A stretch of 64,000 bases of DNA from contig JBFWXN010000016.1 in assembly GCA_050187415.1 (NCBI GenBank), positions 19,484 to 83,483 of the forward strand, in the 5' to 3' direction. The DNA is from Ga0077555 sp050187415 (GTDB lineage Bacteria > Pseudomonadota > Alphaproteobacteria > Rhizobiales > Hyphomicrobiaceae). Of this stretch, positions 1-8,546 are shown piece after piece. Every line of letters starts with the position of its first letter. Position 1 is the first letter of the stretch. The notes under the pieces are model-generated. The model worked only from the letters and a program-made list of their open reading frames with translations. It ran no database searches and had not been told where the DNA came from. Made by a program: the position numbers and the translations under genes.

Positions 1-549
1 GCCGTCCATTCTGCGGCTCTGGCCGGCGCGAAAGCGCGTACGGGGAATGACACCAATATCATCGCGATAGGCGCGATCGATCTCGTAGGGGTGGGGGCAG
101 ACATCCGGACCACCGCCATAGACCGTCTCGAGGGACAGCGGAAAAAGGCGTGTGTTGGCAAGGCCGACAGCGCCAGTCGCCGAGCCGGCCAGCGAGACCG
201 AGCTGTGCGCCATGTCATGGGCGATGAGTTGAAGGAGATACGTGTAGCCGGCTTGAATGTGCGGATTGTCAGCGGGATCCAAGCCTTCGCGGATGGGGGT
301 CGTCCAGCGCTCACGCGCAATCCGAGCCGAAAGCTTCCGCATCAGCACGCGCAGTCCTGCGGGGTTGCCGGAGATCGCGTCATCAACGAGACGGCCTGCC
401 GAGAAGCGTTCGCTCCCATTCGGCGGCCGCACGATATTGCGTATCCGAAAGACAGGATTGCTGGATTGCGGGGCTGGGCCTGCCGTCATGACTTCGAATG
501 TTCGCGAAAGCGTCCAACCGAAGGTGAGCGACCGATTGATGCCATGCAT
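1..549 (-). CDS. animal-type heme peroxidase, N-terminal part (runs off window)
   Basis: The minus strand is open from an ATG at 549 to the window edge (183 codons, no stop seen). GGAGG lies five bases upstream of the ATG and fixes the start. The translation has the order expected of the animal heme peroxidase superfamily: around residues 108-120 a segment AGYTYLLQLIAHDMAHSS, matching the distal-histidine helix (Gln, three residues, His, Asp), then NTRLFPLSLETVYGGGP about 30 residues later, matching the conserved leader of the calcium-binding region. Such enzymes use peroxide to oxidise halides, lipids or tyrosines. The residue before the distal His is Ala, where mammalian members carry the heme-linking Asp. 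The gene follows the YcaO gene by 72 bases on the same strand, so cotranscription is likely. The catalytic C-terminal half cannot be seen. Confidence 0.8.
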   Translation of the reverse strand, partial: MHGINRSLTFGWTLSRTFEVMTAGPAPQSSNPVFRIRNIVRPPNGSERFSAGRLVDDAISGNPAGLRVLMRKLSARIARERWTTPIREGLDPADNPHIQAGYTYLLQLIAHDMAHSSVSLAGSATGAVGLANTRLFPLSLETVYGGGPDVCPHPYEIDRAYRDDIGVIPRTRFRAGQSRRMDG

Positions 550-621
550 GCCCGCCTCCGTGGCACTCAAGATTTCGCTGTCCGCGTCGAGCGAAGATGC
601 CGCCTGGATCGTCGCCTCGCG

Positions 622-2157
622 CTAAAACAACGGCAGCCCCTTCGTAAAGCCCTCGCTGCCGCCGCTTGCTGCGATAGCGGCGTCAAGGCGATCCGTCACC
701 AATTCCGAAGGCATGAGTTGCAGGGCCGGCGCGACCGCCGCCGCGACCGGAATGCCGAACTCGGGCCGGGTCAGGTCCAACAGCGCGACCTCGACTCCGA
801 GACCATCGAGGTGCCGCAACAATGTTGGGAAGGCCTCACCCGTCTGCATCGAGGCGCTTGCGCAATCCGCGCCGGCGACCGTCCCGGCCGGATGCAACAA
901 CGCGCAGCTTCTGGTATCGATCTCGCGGGCCAACGCCAGGCGTGCGCGATCGTCCTCGGGAAGGGGGCGGCTCGCCTGCATGCCGTTTCGTGCTTCGGCG
1001 ATATTCAGGCCAAGTTCCATTTGGCACATTTCGTAGATTGCGGCGCGGACGGCGTCGCTCGCGTCGAGGCGTGCAGCAAAGCCGCAAACCAAGCCGTATC
1101 CGTCTCGATCAGCCGAGAGTGCGGCCATGACGGGCACGCGAAGGTCGCTTGTCAAATCGAGTATCCAGCTGACGCGGTCCTGGCGACCGTGCCGCAATGC
1201 GCCCAGCAAGGCATGCGCCTCGCCCGTCGCCGCCGCTTCCATCGACGGAGCGTGACCCCGCCGCCCTCCGATCCACCAGAGCGCAACTGCATCCCTCTCG
1301 ATCAGTTCGAGAACGGCCCTCAGCGCCGCTGCCTCGAACGACCTTCCCGCTGCCACGCCGGTGCTCAGCGCCGTGCCCGGCAGGCCAAGCGGACCACTGG
1401 TTTGCGACCGCAGGCACCAGTCGGCAGGCACGAGGCATGTTTTCGGAGTAAGGGGCAATCGGGCCTCGAGCCAGTCGAAGGTCCGCTGGTGATCATAGCC
1501 CGCCGCCTTGCAAAGCCGCGCTATTCGATGGCGGATGCCGGGTTGAAGACGGTCGCTGACGTCACACACGGACGCCACCGTTGCGATGTCTCCCGGGCGC
1601 CTGAACTGGGACTGCCTCTCCACCGCCTCGCCGATGCAGTTTGCAAGCGCATCCTCGATCGTGGCACCACCTCCCCCGACACTGAGTGTTACATCGGCGC
1701 CTTCGAAACGCGCCGGTTCGATGCCGACTGGGAGCGTCGCCCTCACCGTCCCACCCACAAACCTGAGCCCGGGCGCCCAGGGTGCGCGCAAAAGGAAAAG
1801 CTGCGCCAACGAACGCGCGGCGGCGGCTAGGGGCTCACCATGCCGTTGCGCCAACGCCCGCAGCAAATCGCAGCCGTTGGCGGAGGACAAATCGACTTCC
1901 AGAGCGTCGGGCATCGCTGCGTCGGCTCGGACCGGACGTTCGTGCAGGGACGTCGCTTGCTTCCAGATGTTGCGCGCATCCACAGATTGTGTGCTCCACG
2001 ATCGGTCGTCGCCGGGACGGTCCGACAGCCATCGTGAAACCAGCGTGAACTGCCGTTCGCCCGCCTGCAAGGCACCTGCGTCGGCGCTCGCGCAAAATTC
2101 ACGTCTCGGGTGATCCACTGCTGGAATGGTCAGTTCCGGGAGGCCCGACAGTGCCAA
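622..2157 (-). CDS. YcaO-domain ATP-dependent modifying enzyme
   Basis: YcaO proteins activate peptide amide bonds with ATP, making azolines, thioamides or amidines in RiPP natural products; others act in ribosomal-protein or methanogenesis-enzyme modification. Residues about 159-184 (GGGGATIEDALANCIGEAVE) match the first ATP-binding block. STGVAAG near 265-271 and ELIERDAVALWW near 284-295 match the later blocks with the ExxER acidic pair. About 130 residues precede the domain and resemble nothing I recognise. The end is GLPLF rather than the PxPxP tail of azoline cyclodehydratases. The start is uncertain: the only upstream candidate is a TTG at 2157 without a Shine-Dalgarno, the frame stays open to 2283, and an internal ATG lies at 1914. 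No E1-like or leader-binding partner gene and no obvious precursor peptide lie within view. Confidence 0.8.
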   Translation of the reverse strand: MALSGLPELTIPAVDHPRREFCASADAGALQAGERQFTLVSRWLSDRPGDDRSWSTQSVDARNIWKQATSLHERPVRADAAMPDALEVDLSSANGCDLLRALAQRHGEPLAAAARSLAQLFLLRAPWAPGLRFVGGTVRATLPVGIEPARFEGADVTLSVGGGGATIEDALANCIGEAVERQSQFRRPGDIATVASVCDVSDRLQPGIRHRIARLCKAAGYDHQRTFDWLEARLPLTPKTCLVPADWCLRSQTSGPLGLPGTALSTGVAAGRSFEAAALRAVLELIERDAVALWWIGGRRGHAPSMEAAATGEAHALLGALRHGRQDRVSWILDLTSDLRVPVMAALSADRDGYGLVCGFAARLDASDAVRAAIYEMCQMELGLNIAEARNGMQASRPLPEDDRARLALAREIDTRSCALLHPAGTVAGADCASASMQTGEAFPTLLRHLDGLGVEVALLDLTRPEFGIPVAAAVAPALQLMPSELVTDRLDAAIAASGGSEGFTKGLPLF

Positions 2158-2627
2158 CTCATGTAACGCTGAAACCCGATCATCAACTCGACCGCGACGA
2201 GAACCCGTGCCCCAACACCACAGCCAGCTTCGGTGCGGTGGCTTGGCGACCGGTCGAACGAAACCGCGTACTATTTTTGCGCGCTAACGAAAGTTGCGCG
2301 GTCTGCCGTATTTTGCACAGCGCCGGCGCGGGCGCATTCGGCGAATATCTGCATGTCGCCGTGGCCGACGGCCGCTTGATCGTGACGGAAGCCGACAGCC
2401 TCCAAATGCCGGGACGGGTCCTGATCGGTGTCGCCATTGCCGAGGACGAAGCCCATTCGATATTCGCATTGGAAATCGAACCGCCGGTGGGGCTCGACCC
2501 TAAGCGCCACCTTGCGGCCGAGGGCATTGCAACGCTCTCGTGGGGCCGCCCGGCGCGCCTGCAGATCACTGCGAGGGAAAGGGGCCACAACCGTTTCCAT
2601 GATCTCATAATTGATGCCTTCGAGTGA
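2151..2627 (+). CDS. hypothetical protein, divergent from YcaO gene
   Basis: This frame begins with GTG preceded at seven bases by GGGAGG and runs 158 codons to TGA. Its composition looks protein-like (segments such as RVLIGVAIAEDEAHSIFALEIEPP broken by acidic loops), and third positions are mostly G or C. The overlapping minus-strand frames read like antisense shadows. I recognise no family. The start overlaps the TTG proposed for the YcaO gene on the other strand by seven bases, so at least one of the two starts is probably wrong. If real, it could be a soluble accessory protein of the YcaO locus; that is inference from position only. Confidence 0.35.
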   Translation: MPTHVTLKPDHQLDRDENPCPNTTASFGAVAWRPVERNRVLFLRANESCAVCRILHSAGAGAFGEYLHVAVADGRLIVTEADSLQMPGRVLIGVAIAEDEAHSIFALEIEPPVGLDPKRHLAAEGIATLSWGRPARLQITARERGHNRFHDLIIDAFE

Positions 2628-3060
2628 GGCTGGCGCCGTCAGGAAAGGGCGCTGATCCCTAATCGATGGGTCGACCTGTGCACGTGTCATGCGCGTGGCC
2701 GGTAAACAATCCGCTGTGCTCGAGCGTTGAATAGGTTCGGCCGCTTCCGCCGGACAGCGCCACCGACAAACGTCGATTAAACTTGCAATTCTGGTGACAT
2801 TTTCTGGCTCCGCTCCGACGAGGTGCGAAGGGCGTGGCCCGCCTTGTGGCGTACCGCTCGCTCGCCGCGCTCGTGATCGCAGATGGTGCGGGCACTCGAT
2901 GAATTGACATCATGCGGCTCGGCCGACCGACGGGCGGGCACCGGTGGATGAGAGCTGCCGGTCAGCGTGGTGGCCCAGCGGCTGCCTCATGACGAGATCA
3001 AGCGATGACACTGAAGTCCGGAGTTAGGCAACGTGTGCGACTCTCGCAGTTCTTGCCGCG
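2628..3060. other. intergenic stretch, no gene seen
   Basis: The 433 bases between the divergent hypothetical gene and the end of the metallo-hydrolase gene contain only short frames with shadow-like composition. I looked specifically for a cysteine-, serine- or threonine-rich precursor peptide with a ribosome-binding site for the YcaO enzyme and saw none on either strand. Confidence 0.5.
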
Positions 3061-3960
3061 TCAAGTTGCCGGACCGGCGGCCCAGGACGTCTGCTGCCAA
3101 ACCTCCGGCACCAGCCGATAACCGGCGCCTTCGCGCAGGACATGCGCGAAGCCAGGGAAGTGCAGATGCATTCCCGTCACGAGCAAGCCTTCGCTCGCAA
3201 CCATGTCGAACACCCGCCGGCGCGATGACGCAGCCATTTCCGGGTCGGTGTCCACCACCATCGATACCTCGGGCCGCGGCACCTGGACCTCCGGCATGTG
3301 AACGACGTCGCCCCAGATCAGCAGGCGTTGGCCGCCGGATTCGATCAGAAAGCCGGTGTGGCCGGGCGTGTGCCCCGGGATCGGAAGTGCCGTCACACCG
3401 GGTAACACTTCGCCGCCTGCAAATGTGCGCATGCGATCGCGGTAAGGGGCGGTCTGTTCACGCGCCTGCTGGAACATGAGGCGTTTCTCGCGCTCGGTGC
3501 CTCGCGCCATCGCGGCATCGTCGAACCAGTGGCGGGGCTCGTTCTCGTGGACGACGAGTTCGGCGTTGGCGTAGTTCGCCGTTCCAGTTGTCATGTCGGT
3601 GAGGCCAGCCGAATGATCAGGATGCATGTGCGTGAGGAGGATCGTGTCGATCTCGTCGGGACGTACGCCCGCGGCAGCCAGATTGGCCAGCAGATGTCCG
3701 GCGCCGGGTCCCAGATAGTTTCCGGAGCCCGTTTCGATCAATGCCAGGCGCCCGCCGGAATGGATCAGAAAGGCGTTGATCGAGAGAACGAAGGAGGTGC
3801 GGCTGGCGGCCGCCAGATGCCGCCTCGCTTCATCCTCGGCCACGTTCAACATCATCTCGTGAGTTCGCTCGAGGGTGCCGTCGCTCACTGCGGTGACGAC
3901 GATGTCGCCGATGCGACGATGATAAACCGGCGGGATCTGTCGCGACGGAGGGGCGGTCAT
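3061..3960 (-). CDS. MBL-fold metallo-hydrolase
   Basis: A 299-residue protein of the metallo-beta-lactamase fold. The hallmark HxHxDH is present as HMHPDH at residues 111-116 (in TILLTHMHPDHSAGL). The third histidine region follows as PIPGHTPGH near residue 195, and GDVVH gives the later metal-ligand Asp. These residues bind two zinc ions that activate water. The layout, with an N-terminal strand section containing SFVLSINAFLIHSGG, resembles the quorum-quenching lactonase and methyl-parathion hydrolase branch more than glyoxalase II. The substrate cannot be read from sequence. It has no signal peptide and is probably cytoplasmic. The pssA gene lies directly upstream on the same strand, 27 bases away, without functional connection. 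Confidence 0.85.
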   Translation of the reverse strand: MTAPPSRQIPPVYHRRIGDIVVTAVSDGTLERTHEMMLNVAEDEARRHLAAASRTSFVLSINAFLIHSGGRLALIETGSGNYLGPGAGHLLANLAAAGVRPDEIDTILLTHMHPDHSAGLTDMTTGTANYANAELVVHENEPRHWFDDAAMARGTEREKRLMFQQAREQTAPYRDRMRTFAGGEVLPGVTALPIPGHTPGHTGFLIESGGQRLLIWGDVVHMPEVQVPRPEVSMVVDTDPEMAASSRRRVFDMVASEGLLVTGMHLHFPGFAHVLREGAGYRLVPEVWQQTSWAAGPAT

Positions 3961-3987
3961 GAGCGGGTTCCTAAGGCGGCGCGCCAG

Positions 3988-4884
3988 CTAGTGGCGCGTC
4001 TCGGTTGGCGGTGTCGGCTCATCGCGTGCATCGGCAGGGCCGACGTCTGCGGGCGGAATCGTTCCTGACGGACGCGACTGCGTCAAACCAGCCTCCCAGG
4101 CGCGCTGCTTGAGCAAGAAGCGGCGCACCCCCAAAGGAATGAGCGCGAGGTAGGCGAGCGTGACCGTCGCCAGCGTCAGGTAGGGGTAGGTAACGAGAAG
4201 CCCGATGGCGAGCGCGGCGCCAGCCAGGGCCGGTGCCACATATTCGCGCGCGATGCGCTCGGTGGCGAGCTTGCCGGAGTAGGTCGGCAGCGTCGAGACC
4301 ATCAGCGTCGCCATCAACATGACGTAAATGACGATCGCCAGCGGCCAGTCACGGACGACCAACAGCCCCGATTCTTCGAGATAGATCGGCAACATCACCG
4401 TGATCGCGCCGGCCGGCGCCGGTACACCCGAGAAGAAGTTGGAGCGCCATTTCGGACGGTCCTCGTCAAGCGCGACATTGAAGCGCGCAAGGCGCAAGCT
4501 GGCGGCGCAGGCGAATACCAGCACCGCGATCCAGCCCAGCCCGCGCAACGGCCCGAGGCCCCAGGAGTAGATCAGGATCGACGGGGCGACCCCAAAACTC
4601 ACGAAGTCCGCCAGACTGTCGAGCTCGGCGCCGAAACGGGATTGGGCGTTGAGCGCACGGGCGAGCCGCCCATCGACACCGTCGAGCAGAGCCGCCAGCA
4701 CAATAAGCCCGACTGCCAGCTCGTAACGAGCCTCGATCGCGGCACGGATGGCGGTGACGCCGGCACAAAGCGCCATCAGCGTCGCCACGTTGGGCACCAG
4801 ATAGCGCACGGGGACGAAACGCTGTGCAAGGATGCCCGGACGGCGCGCCGCGTCGCGTCTCATCCGATAGCTGTGGCGATCCAT
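3988..4884 (-). CDS. pssA: CDP-diacylglycerol--serine O-phosphatidyltransferase
   Basis: This enzyme makes phosphatidylserine from CDP-diacylglycerol and serine in the inner membrane. The CDP-alcohol phosphotransferase signature is complete at residues 68-93: DGVDGRLAR, then G85, D89 and D93 in GAELDSLADF. Several hydrophobic segments cover residues 30-67 and 95-260. The hydrophilic C-terminal tail is Pro/Thr-rich. I chose the ATG at 4884 (298 aa), which has GGAGG eleven bases upstream; the frame also offers an earlier start at 4968, but the extra residues look noncoding. The next gene upstream on the same strand is psd, the following enzyme of phosphatidylethanolamine synthesis, so the two probably form one operon. 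Confidence 0.93.
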   Translation of the reverse strand: MDRHSYRMRRDAARRPGILAQRFVPVRYLVPNVATLMALCAGVTAIRAAIEARYELAVGLIVLAALLDGVDGRLARALNAQSRFGAELDSLADFVSFGVAPSILIYSWGLGPLRGLGWIAVLVFACAASLRLARFNVALDEDRPKWRSNFFSGVPAPAGAITVMLPIYLEESGLLVVRDWPLAIVIYVMLMATLMVSTLPTYSGKLATERIAREYVAPALAGAALAIGLLVTYPYLTLATVTLAYLALIPLGVRRFLLKQRAWEAGLTQSRPSGTIPPADVGPADARDEPTPPTETRH

Positions 4885-5020
4885 GGTCCGCGGCACCTCC
4901 CTGTCTGCGAGTGCGCTACTCTTGCATATCCGTGCAACGGCGTCCTGCCCAGGCTGCCACCCGTCCACGCCCCTCGAGCGGCCTAAATCTCAGCCGGCAG
5001 GGCGTGTGTCGGCCCCGACC

Positions 5021-5734
5021 TCAGGCAGCGCGGGCCTCGCGCTCCGGCTCGAGCGATTTCAGATCCGCGATCACGGTCTCGCCCCCGACCATCGTTTGTC
5101 CGACTGCCACGAGCGCGGTGCGTGCGGGCGGCAGATAGACGTCGACGCGGCTGCCGAAGCGGATCAGACCGAAGCGCTCGCCCACACCCAGGCTTTCGCC
5201 CTCGGCCTTGAAGGTGACGATACGGCGGGCGATCAGGCCGGCAATCTGCACCACGGCGATCTCGGTGCCGTCGGCTTGCTCGAGCACGAGCGAGCGGCGC
5301 TCGTTCTCCTCGCTCGCCTTGTCGAGCGCGGCGTTGACGAAAGCGCCCGGCACATAGATCGATCGCTTGATCCGCCCGGCGACAGGCGACCGGTTAATGT
5401 GCACGTCGAGCACCGACAGGAAAATCGAGACTCGCTGCCGCATGCCGTCTCCCAGGCCAAGCTCCACGGGCGGCCTGACCACCTCGATCGACGACACCCT
5501 GCCGTCCGCCGGCGCGATGACGAGGCCATCGCGCAACGGCGTGACACGCTCGGGATCGCGAAAGAAGTAGGCGATGAAGAGCGCCAGAAGTACCAGGGCC
5601 CACCCGAGCGGGGGCCAGACGAGAAGGAAAACAAGCGCCGCCAACGCAGCGATGGTGATGAACTTGTGTCCGTCGCGATGCACCGGCGCGAGACTTGCCA
5701 GGATGCTGTCGAAGATGGAATGACGACTAGCCAA
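5021..5734 (-). CDS. psd: phosphatidylserine decarboxylase (short, pyruvoyl type)
   Basis: Converts phosphatidylserine to phosphatidylethanolamine. The proenzyme cleaves itself at a Gly-Ser bond and the serine becomes the pyruvoyl cofactor; here that site is FGS at residues 193-195 (LIRFGSRVDVYLP). Two hydrophobic segments around residues 24-57 anchor the protein, followed by YFFRDPERVTP and IAPADGRV, typical of the short proteobacterial/archaeal-type family. I propose a TTG start at 5734 (237 aa) with GGGAG eight bases upstream, since this matches the usual length of about 230 residues; upstream codons in the frame look noncoding. It lies immediately upstream of pssA on the same strand. Confidence 0.92.
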   Translation of the reverse strand: MASRHSIFDSILASLAPVHRDGHKFITIAALAALVFLLVWPPLGWALVLLALFIAYFFRDPERVTPLRDGLVIAPADGRVSSIEVVRPPVELGLGDGMRQRVSIFLSVLDVHINRSPVAGRIKRSIYVPGAFVNAALDKASEENERRSLVLEQADGTEIAVVQIAGLIARRIVTFKAEGESLGVGERFGLIRFGSRVDVYLPPARTALVAVGQTMVGGETVIADLKSLEPEREARAA

Positions 5735-5959
5735 GGATCGTGCTCCCGCAACGGTCGCGCGCGAGGTCCAGCGCGGGTGTGCGAGGACGCGATGACCGGA
5801 ACTCTGCCATGAGGCGGCAACACGAACGTTCGCCGCCGGAGAAAGATGCCGCCACAACCTGCGCCGTGTGACACAAGCCGCAGTGCTAACCGGCTCGCGG
5901 TCTCGCCGCAAGGACAAGCAACCGCGCGCCGTGCCCCCTCGGACCAATCAGCGGCTCGC

Positions 5960-7468
5960 CTACTGCTCTGTGACGGACACCGCGACGTACCGCATCTGAC
6001 CTTTGGCGTCCTCGACCCTGAGCAAGATCGCACGCCGGCCGTCTTTGCGGATTTTTTCGATGGCCTTTTCGACATCGGCCACGGTCGCGATTTGATCCTG
6101 CGCCGCCTCGACGATCACATCGCCGGCCTTCAGGCCCTTGCGGCCAGCCGGGCTCGTCGGCCCGACCTCGGTCACGACAACGCCTTTCGCGACGCGCGCG
6201 TCGATGCCGTACTTCTTGCGGAGCGCGTCGTCGATCGGTGCCAGCGTCATGCCGAGGTAGGTCGTGCCGGTGCCCGGCTGCGTGCCCGTCGGGCTCGCCT
6301 TGTCCGTGTCGCCCTCCTCCAGGAGACCGACGACGACCTTCAAGACGCGTCGCTCGCCTTTGCGCATGATGTCGACATCGATGGTTTTGCCGACGGCAAC
6401 GCGCGAGACCAGACGCGGCAGACTGCGCACCGACGTGACGTCACGCCCGTCGAGACGCAGGATGACGTCGCCGGCCTGAACGCCGCCTTTGGCGGCCGGA
6501 CTCTCAGGTGTGACCGCCGAGACGAGGGCGCCCGTATTCTCCTTGACGCCCAACGATTCCGCGATCTCGTCGGTCACCGACTGGATCTTGACACCAAGCC
6601 AGCCGCGCCGCGTCTCGCCGAACTGCCGAAGCTGGTCGACAACCGATGACGCCGTATCGGAGGGCACCGCAAAGCCGATGCCGATCGAGCCGCCCGAGGG
6701 AGAGATGATAGCGGTATTCACGCCGATCACCTCGCCATCCATATTGAACAGCGGACCGCCGGAATTGCCTTTGTTGATCGCTGCGTCCGTCTGAAGATAG
6801 TCGTCGTAGGGGCCGGAGTTGATATCGCGCTGCTTGGCCGAGATGATACCCGCCGAGACCGAGCCGCCAAGGCCGAACGGATTGCCGATCGCCATCACCC
6901 AATCGCCGACCTTCATGGTTTCGGAGACGCCGAAACGAACTTCGGCAAGCGGCTTCTTCGGTGTGACTTTCAACAGCGCAAGGTCTGTCTTGGTGTCGCG
7001 ACCGACCACCTTCTCGACCTTCAGCTTGGTGCCGTCGTGGAAGTTCACCACGATCTCGTCGGCACCCTCGATGACGTGATGGTTGGTGACGATCAGGCCT
7101 TCCTTGCCGTCGATCACGAAGCCGGAGCCGAGCGATGATACCTTGCGATCGCCGCTGCCCCTGTCGCCGTCCTTGCGATTGAAAAAATCCTCGAAGAACT
7201 CTTCGAAGGGGGAGCCCTTCGGTACGTTCGGCAGAGGAACGCCGGAAGGCCCCTTGGCCTTCTGGCTTGTCGAAATGTTGACCACCGCGTCAGTGAGCTT
7301 TTCGGCGAGCGGAGCCAGGCTTTGCGGTCCGCTCCTGGCGCTCAGCGCCTGCGGGAGCACCGTGAGCATCAACAGGGTTGCTGCCACGAGCGAGGCACGC
7401 CCGACCCGTGCGGACCCTGCATCTGCGCCGCGACTGCCCGCAAACCTAGCCCGCACTTGGTCGATCAT
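5960..7468 (-). CDS. degP: DegP/HtrA-type periplasmic serine protease-chaperone
   Basis: A Do-family protease that degrades or refolds damaged envelope proteins. From the ATG at 7468 (GAGGAG upstream) the 502-residue product begins with an arginine-rich segment and a hydrophobic signal sequence. The catalytic triad is visible: His in VTNHHVIEGAD, Asp in TKTDLALLKV, and Ser in NKGNSGGPLFN. Two PDZ domains follow, each with a GxKxGDVI-type ligand loop (GVQAGDVILRLDG and GLKAGDVIVEAA). The length matches the two-PDZ DegP/DegQ group. It sits downstream of hflK-hflC in the same direction, the usual order in Rhizobiales, which links it with membrane protein quality control. Confidence 0.93.
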   Translation of the reverse strand: MIDQVRARFAGSRGADAGSARVGRASLVAATLLMLTVLPQALSARSGPQSLAPLAEKLTDAVVNISTSQKAKGPSGVPLPNVPKGSPFEEFFEDFFNRKDGDRGSGDRKVSSLGSGFVIDGKEGLIVTNHHVIEGADEIVVNFHDGTKLKVEKVVGRDTKTDLALLKVTPKKPLAEVRFGVSETMKVGDWVMAIGNPFGLGGSVSAGIISAKQRDINSGPYDDYLQTDAAINKGNSGGPLFNMDGEVIGVNTAIISPSGGSIGIGFAVPSDTASSVVDQLRQFGETRRGWLGVKIQSVTDEIAESLGVKENTGALVSAVTPESPAAKGGVQAGDVILRLDGRDVTSVRSLPRLVSRVAVGKTIDVDIMRKGERRVLKVVVGLLEEGDTDKASPTGTQPGTGTTYLGMTLAPIDDALRKKYGIDARVAKGVVVTEVGPTSPAGRKGLKAGDVIVEAAQDQIATVADVEKAIEKIRKDGRRAILLRVEDAKGQMRYVAVSVTEQ

Positions 7469-7596
7469 GACTGCTCCTCGCCATCGCGACACGTCGGCCA
7501 GTCTGGATGGCCTCCCTTGACCCGCTGCCGGGCCTATCGTCAAGCTTAGCAGAAACGAGCATCACGGCGGCACTACGGCAGTGCACGCCGCGATCC

Positions 7597-7621
7597 GGTC
7601 CGGCACATTTCGATCCGGACC
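7597..7621 (-). terminator. possible hairpin downstream of hflC
   Basis: GGTCCGG at 7597-7603 and CCGGACC at 7615-7621 form a perfect seven-base stem with an eleven-base loop, starting 20 bases after the hflC stop. No T-tract follows on the minus strand, so this may be an attenuating or RNA-stabilising hairpin rather than a full terminator. Confidence 0.3.
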
Positions 7622-7640
7622 CGCATTGAAGTCAGGCGCC

Positions 7641-8543
7641 TCAGCGGTTTGCCGGCGGCTGTGGCTTCGTGGGCGCCAGGTTGGCGCCCGAAGCGTTGAA
7701 GTAGCGGAAGAACTCACTGTCGGGAGACAAAAGCATGCGCGTGTCGCCAGACTTGAAGCCGGCCTCGTAGGCCTGCATCGACCGATAGAAGGCAAAAAAG
7801 TCCGGGTCCTTTCCGAACGCATCGGCGAACACCTGGTTGCGCTGCGCATCGCCTTCACCACGCAGCAGTTCCCCCTTCTTCGTGGCCTCTGCCTTGATCA
7901 CCGTTGCCTCGCGATCGGCCGTCGCGCGGATGCGGTTGGCGGCGGCAGCACCCTCGGCGCGGAATTCGGCCGCCTCACGCTGGCGCTCGGCCCGCATGCG
8001 ATCGTAGATGTTCTTCGAGTTCTGCTCGGGCAGGTCGGCGCGCTTGATACGAACATCGACCACCTCGAGGCCGAAGTCCTTCCCCTCGGTGTTCACATGC
8101 TGTGCGATGCGCTTCATCAGCTCTTCGCGCTTGTCCCGCACCAGATCGATGAACGTCGTGGCGCCGAGCACGCGACGAATGGACGATTCGACGATCGGGC
8201 CCAGCCGCGATCGCACGACCCGCTCTTCGCGTACCGTCTGGTAGAAGCGTAGCGGATCGGTGATGCGATAGCGCGCGAACGCGTCGACAACGATCCGCTT
8301 CTGATCGGAGGCCGTAACCTCCTGGGGCTGCGTGTCGAGATCGAGAATGCGCTTGTCGAAGTAGTCGACGCTTTCGACGACGGGGATCTTCCAGTGAAGC
8401 CCCGGATGGCTGATCACACGCTTCGGCTTGCCGAACTCGAGCACCAGTGCCTGCTCGTTCTGGTGCACGATGAACAGAGAAAAGTAAGCTGCCGTCGCAG
8501 CGACACCGAGCAATGCGAGGACGATACCAAGGAGGATACGCAT
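7641..8543 (-). CDS. hflC: HflC, membrane protease modulator (SPFH family)
   Basis: HflC forms a large cage complex with HflK around the FtsH protease in the inner membrane and modulates its access to substrates. The 300-residue protein has one N-terminal transmembrane segment (residues 4-24), then an SPFH/Band-7 domain containing VLEFGKPKRVISHPGLHWKIP. A long charged helical region with the repeated pattern EATKKGELLRGEGDAQRNQVFADAF follows. Its start codon lies three bases after the hflK stop, so the two genes are translationally linked. degP follows downstream. The length is close to the family norm. Confidence 0.95.
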   Translation of the reverse strand: MRILLGIVLALLGVAATAAYFSLFIVHQNEQALVLEFGKPKRVISHPGLHWKIPVVESVDYFDKRILDLDTQPQEVTASDQKRIVVDAFARYRITDPLRFYQTVREERVVRSRLGPIVESSIRRVLGATTFIDLVRDKREELMKRIAQHVNTEGKDFGLEVVDVRIKRADLPEQNSKNIYDRMRAERQREAAEFRAEGAAAANRIRATADREATVIKAEATKKGELLRGEGDAQRNQVFADAFGKDPDFFAFYRSMQAYEAGFKSGDTRMLLSPDSEFFRYFNASGANLAPTKPQPPANR

Positions 8544-8546
8544 GGC

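Noticed and set aside
91..1830. 579-codon open frame on the plus strand opposite the YcaO gene
   Set aside because: Arg/His-rich antisense shadow; the YcaO motifs on the minus strand explain the region.
2271..2690. 139-codon minus-strand frame upstream of YcaO, considered as a leader-binding partner or precursor
   Set aside because: Composition looks like an antisense shadow, no good ribosome site and no recognisable motif.
2659..2913. 84-codon minus-strand frame as a RiPP precursor
   Set aside because: No leader-core layout, no ribosome site, shadow-like composition.
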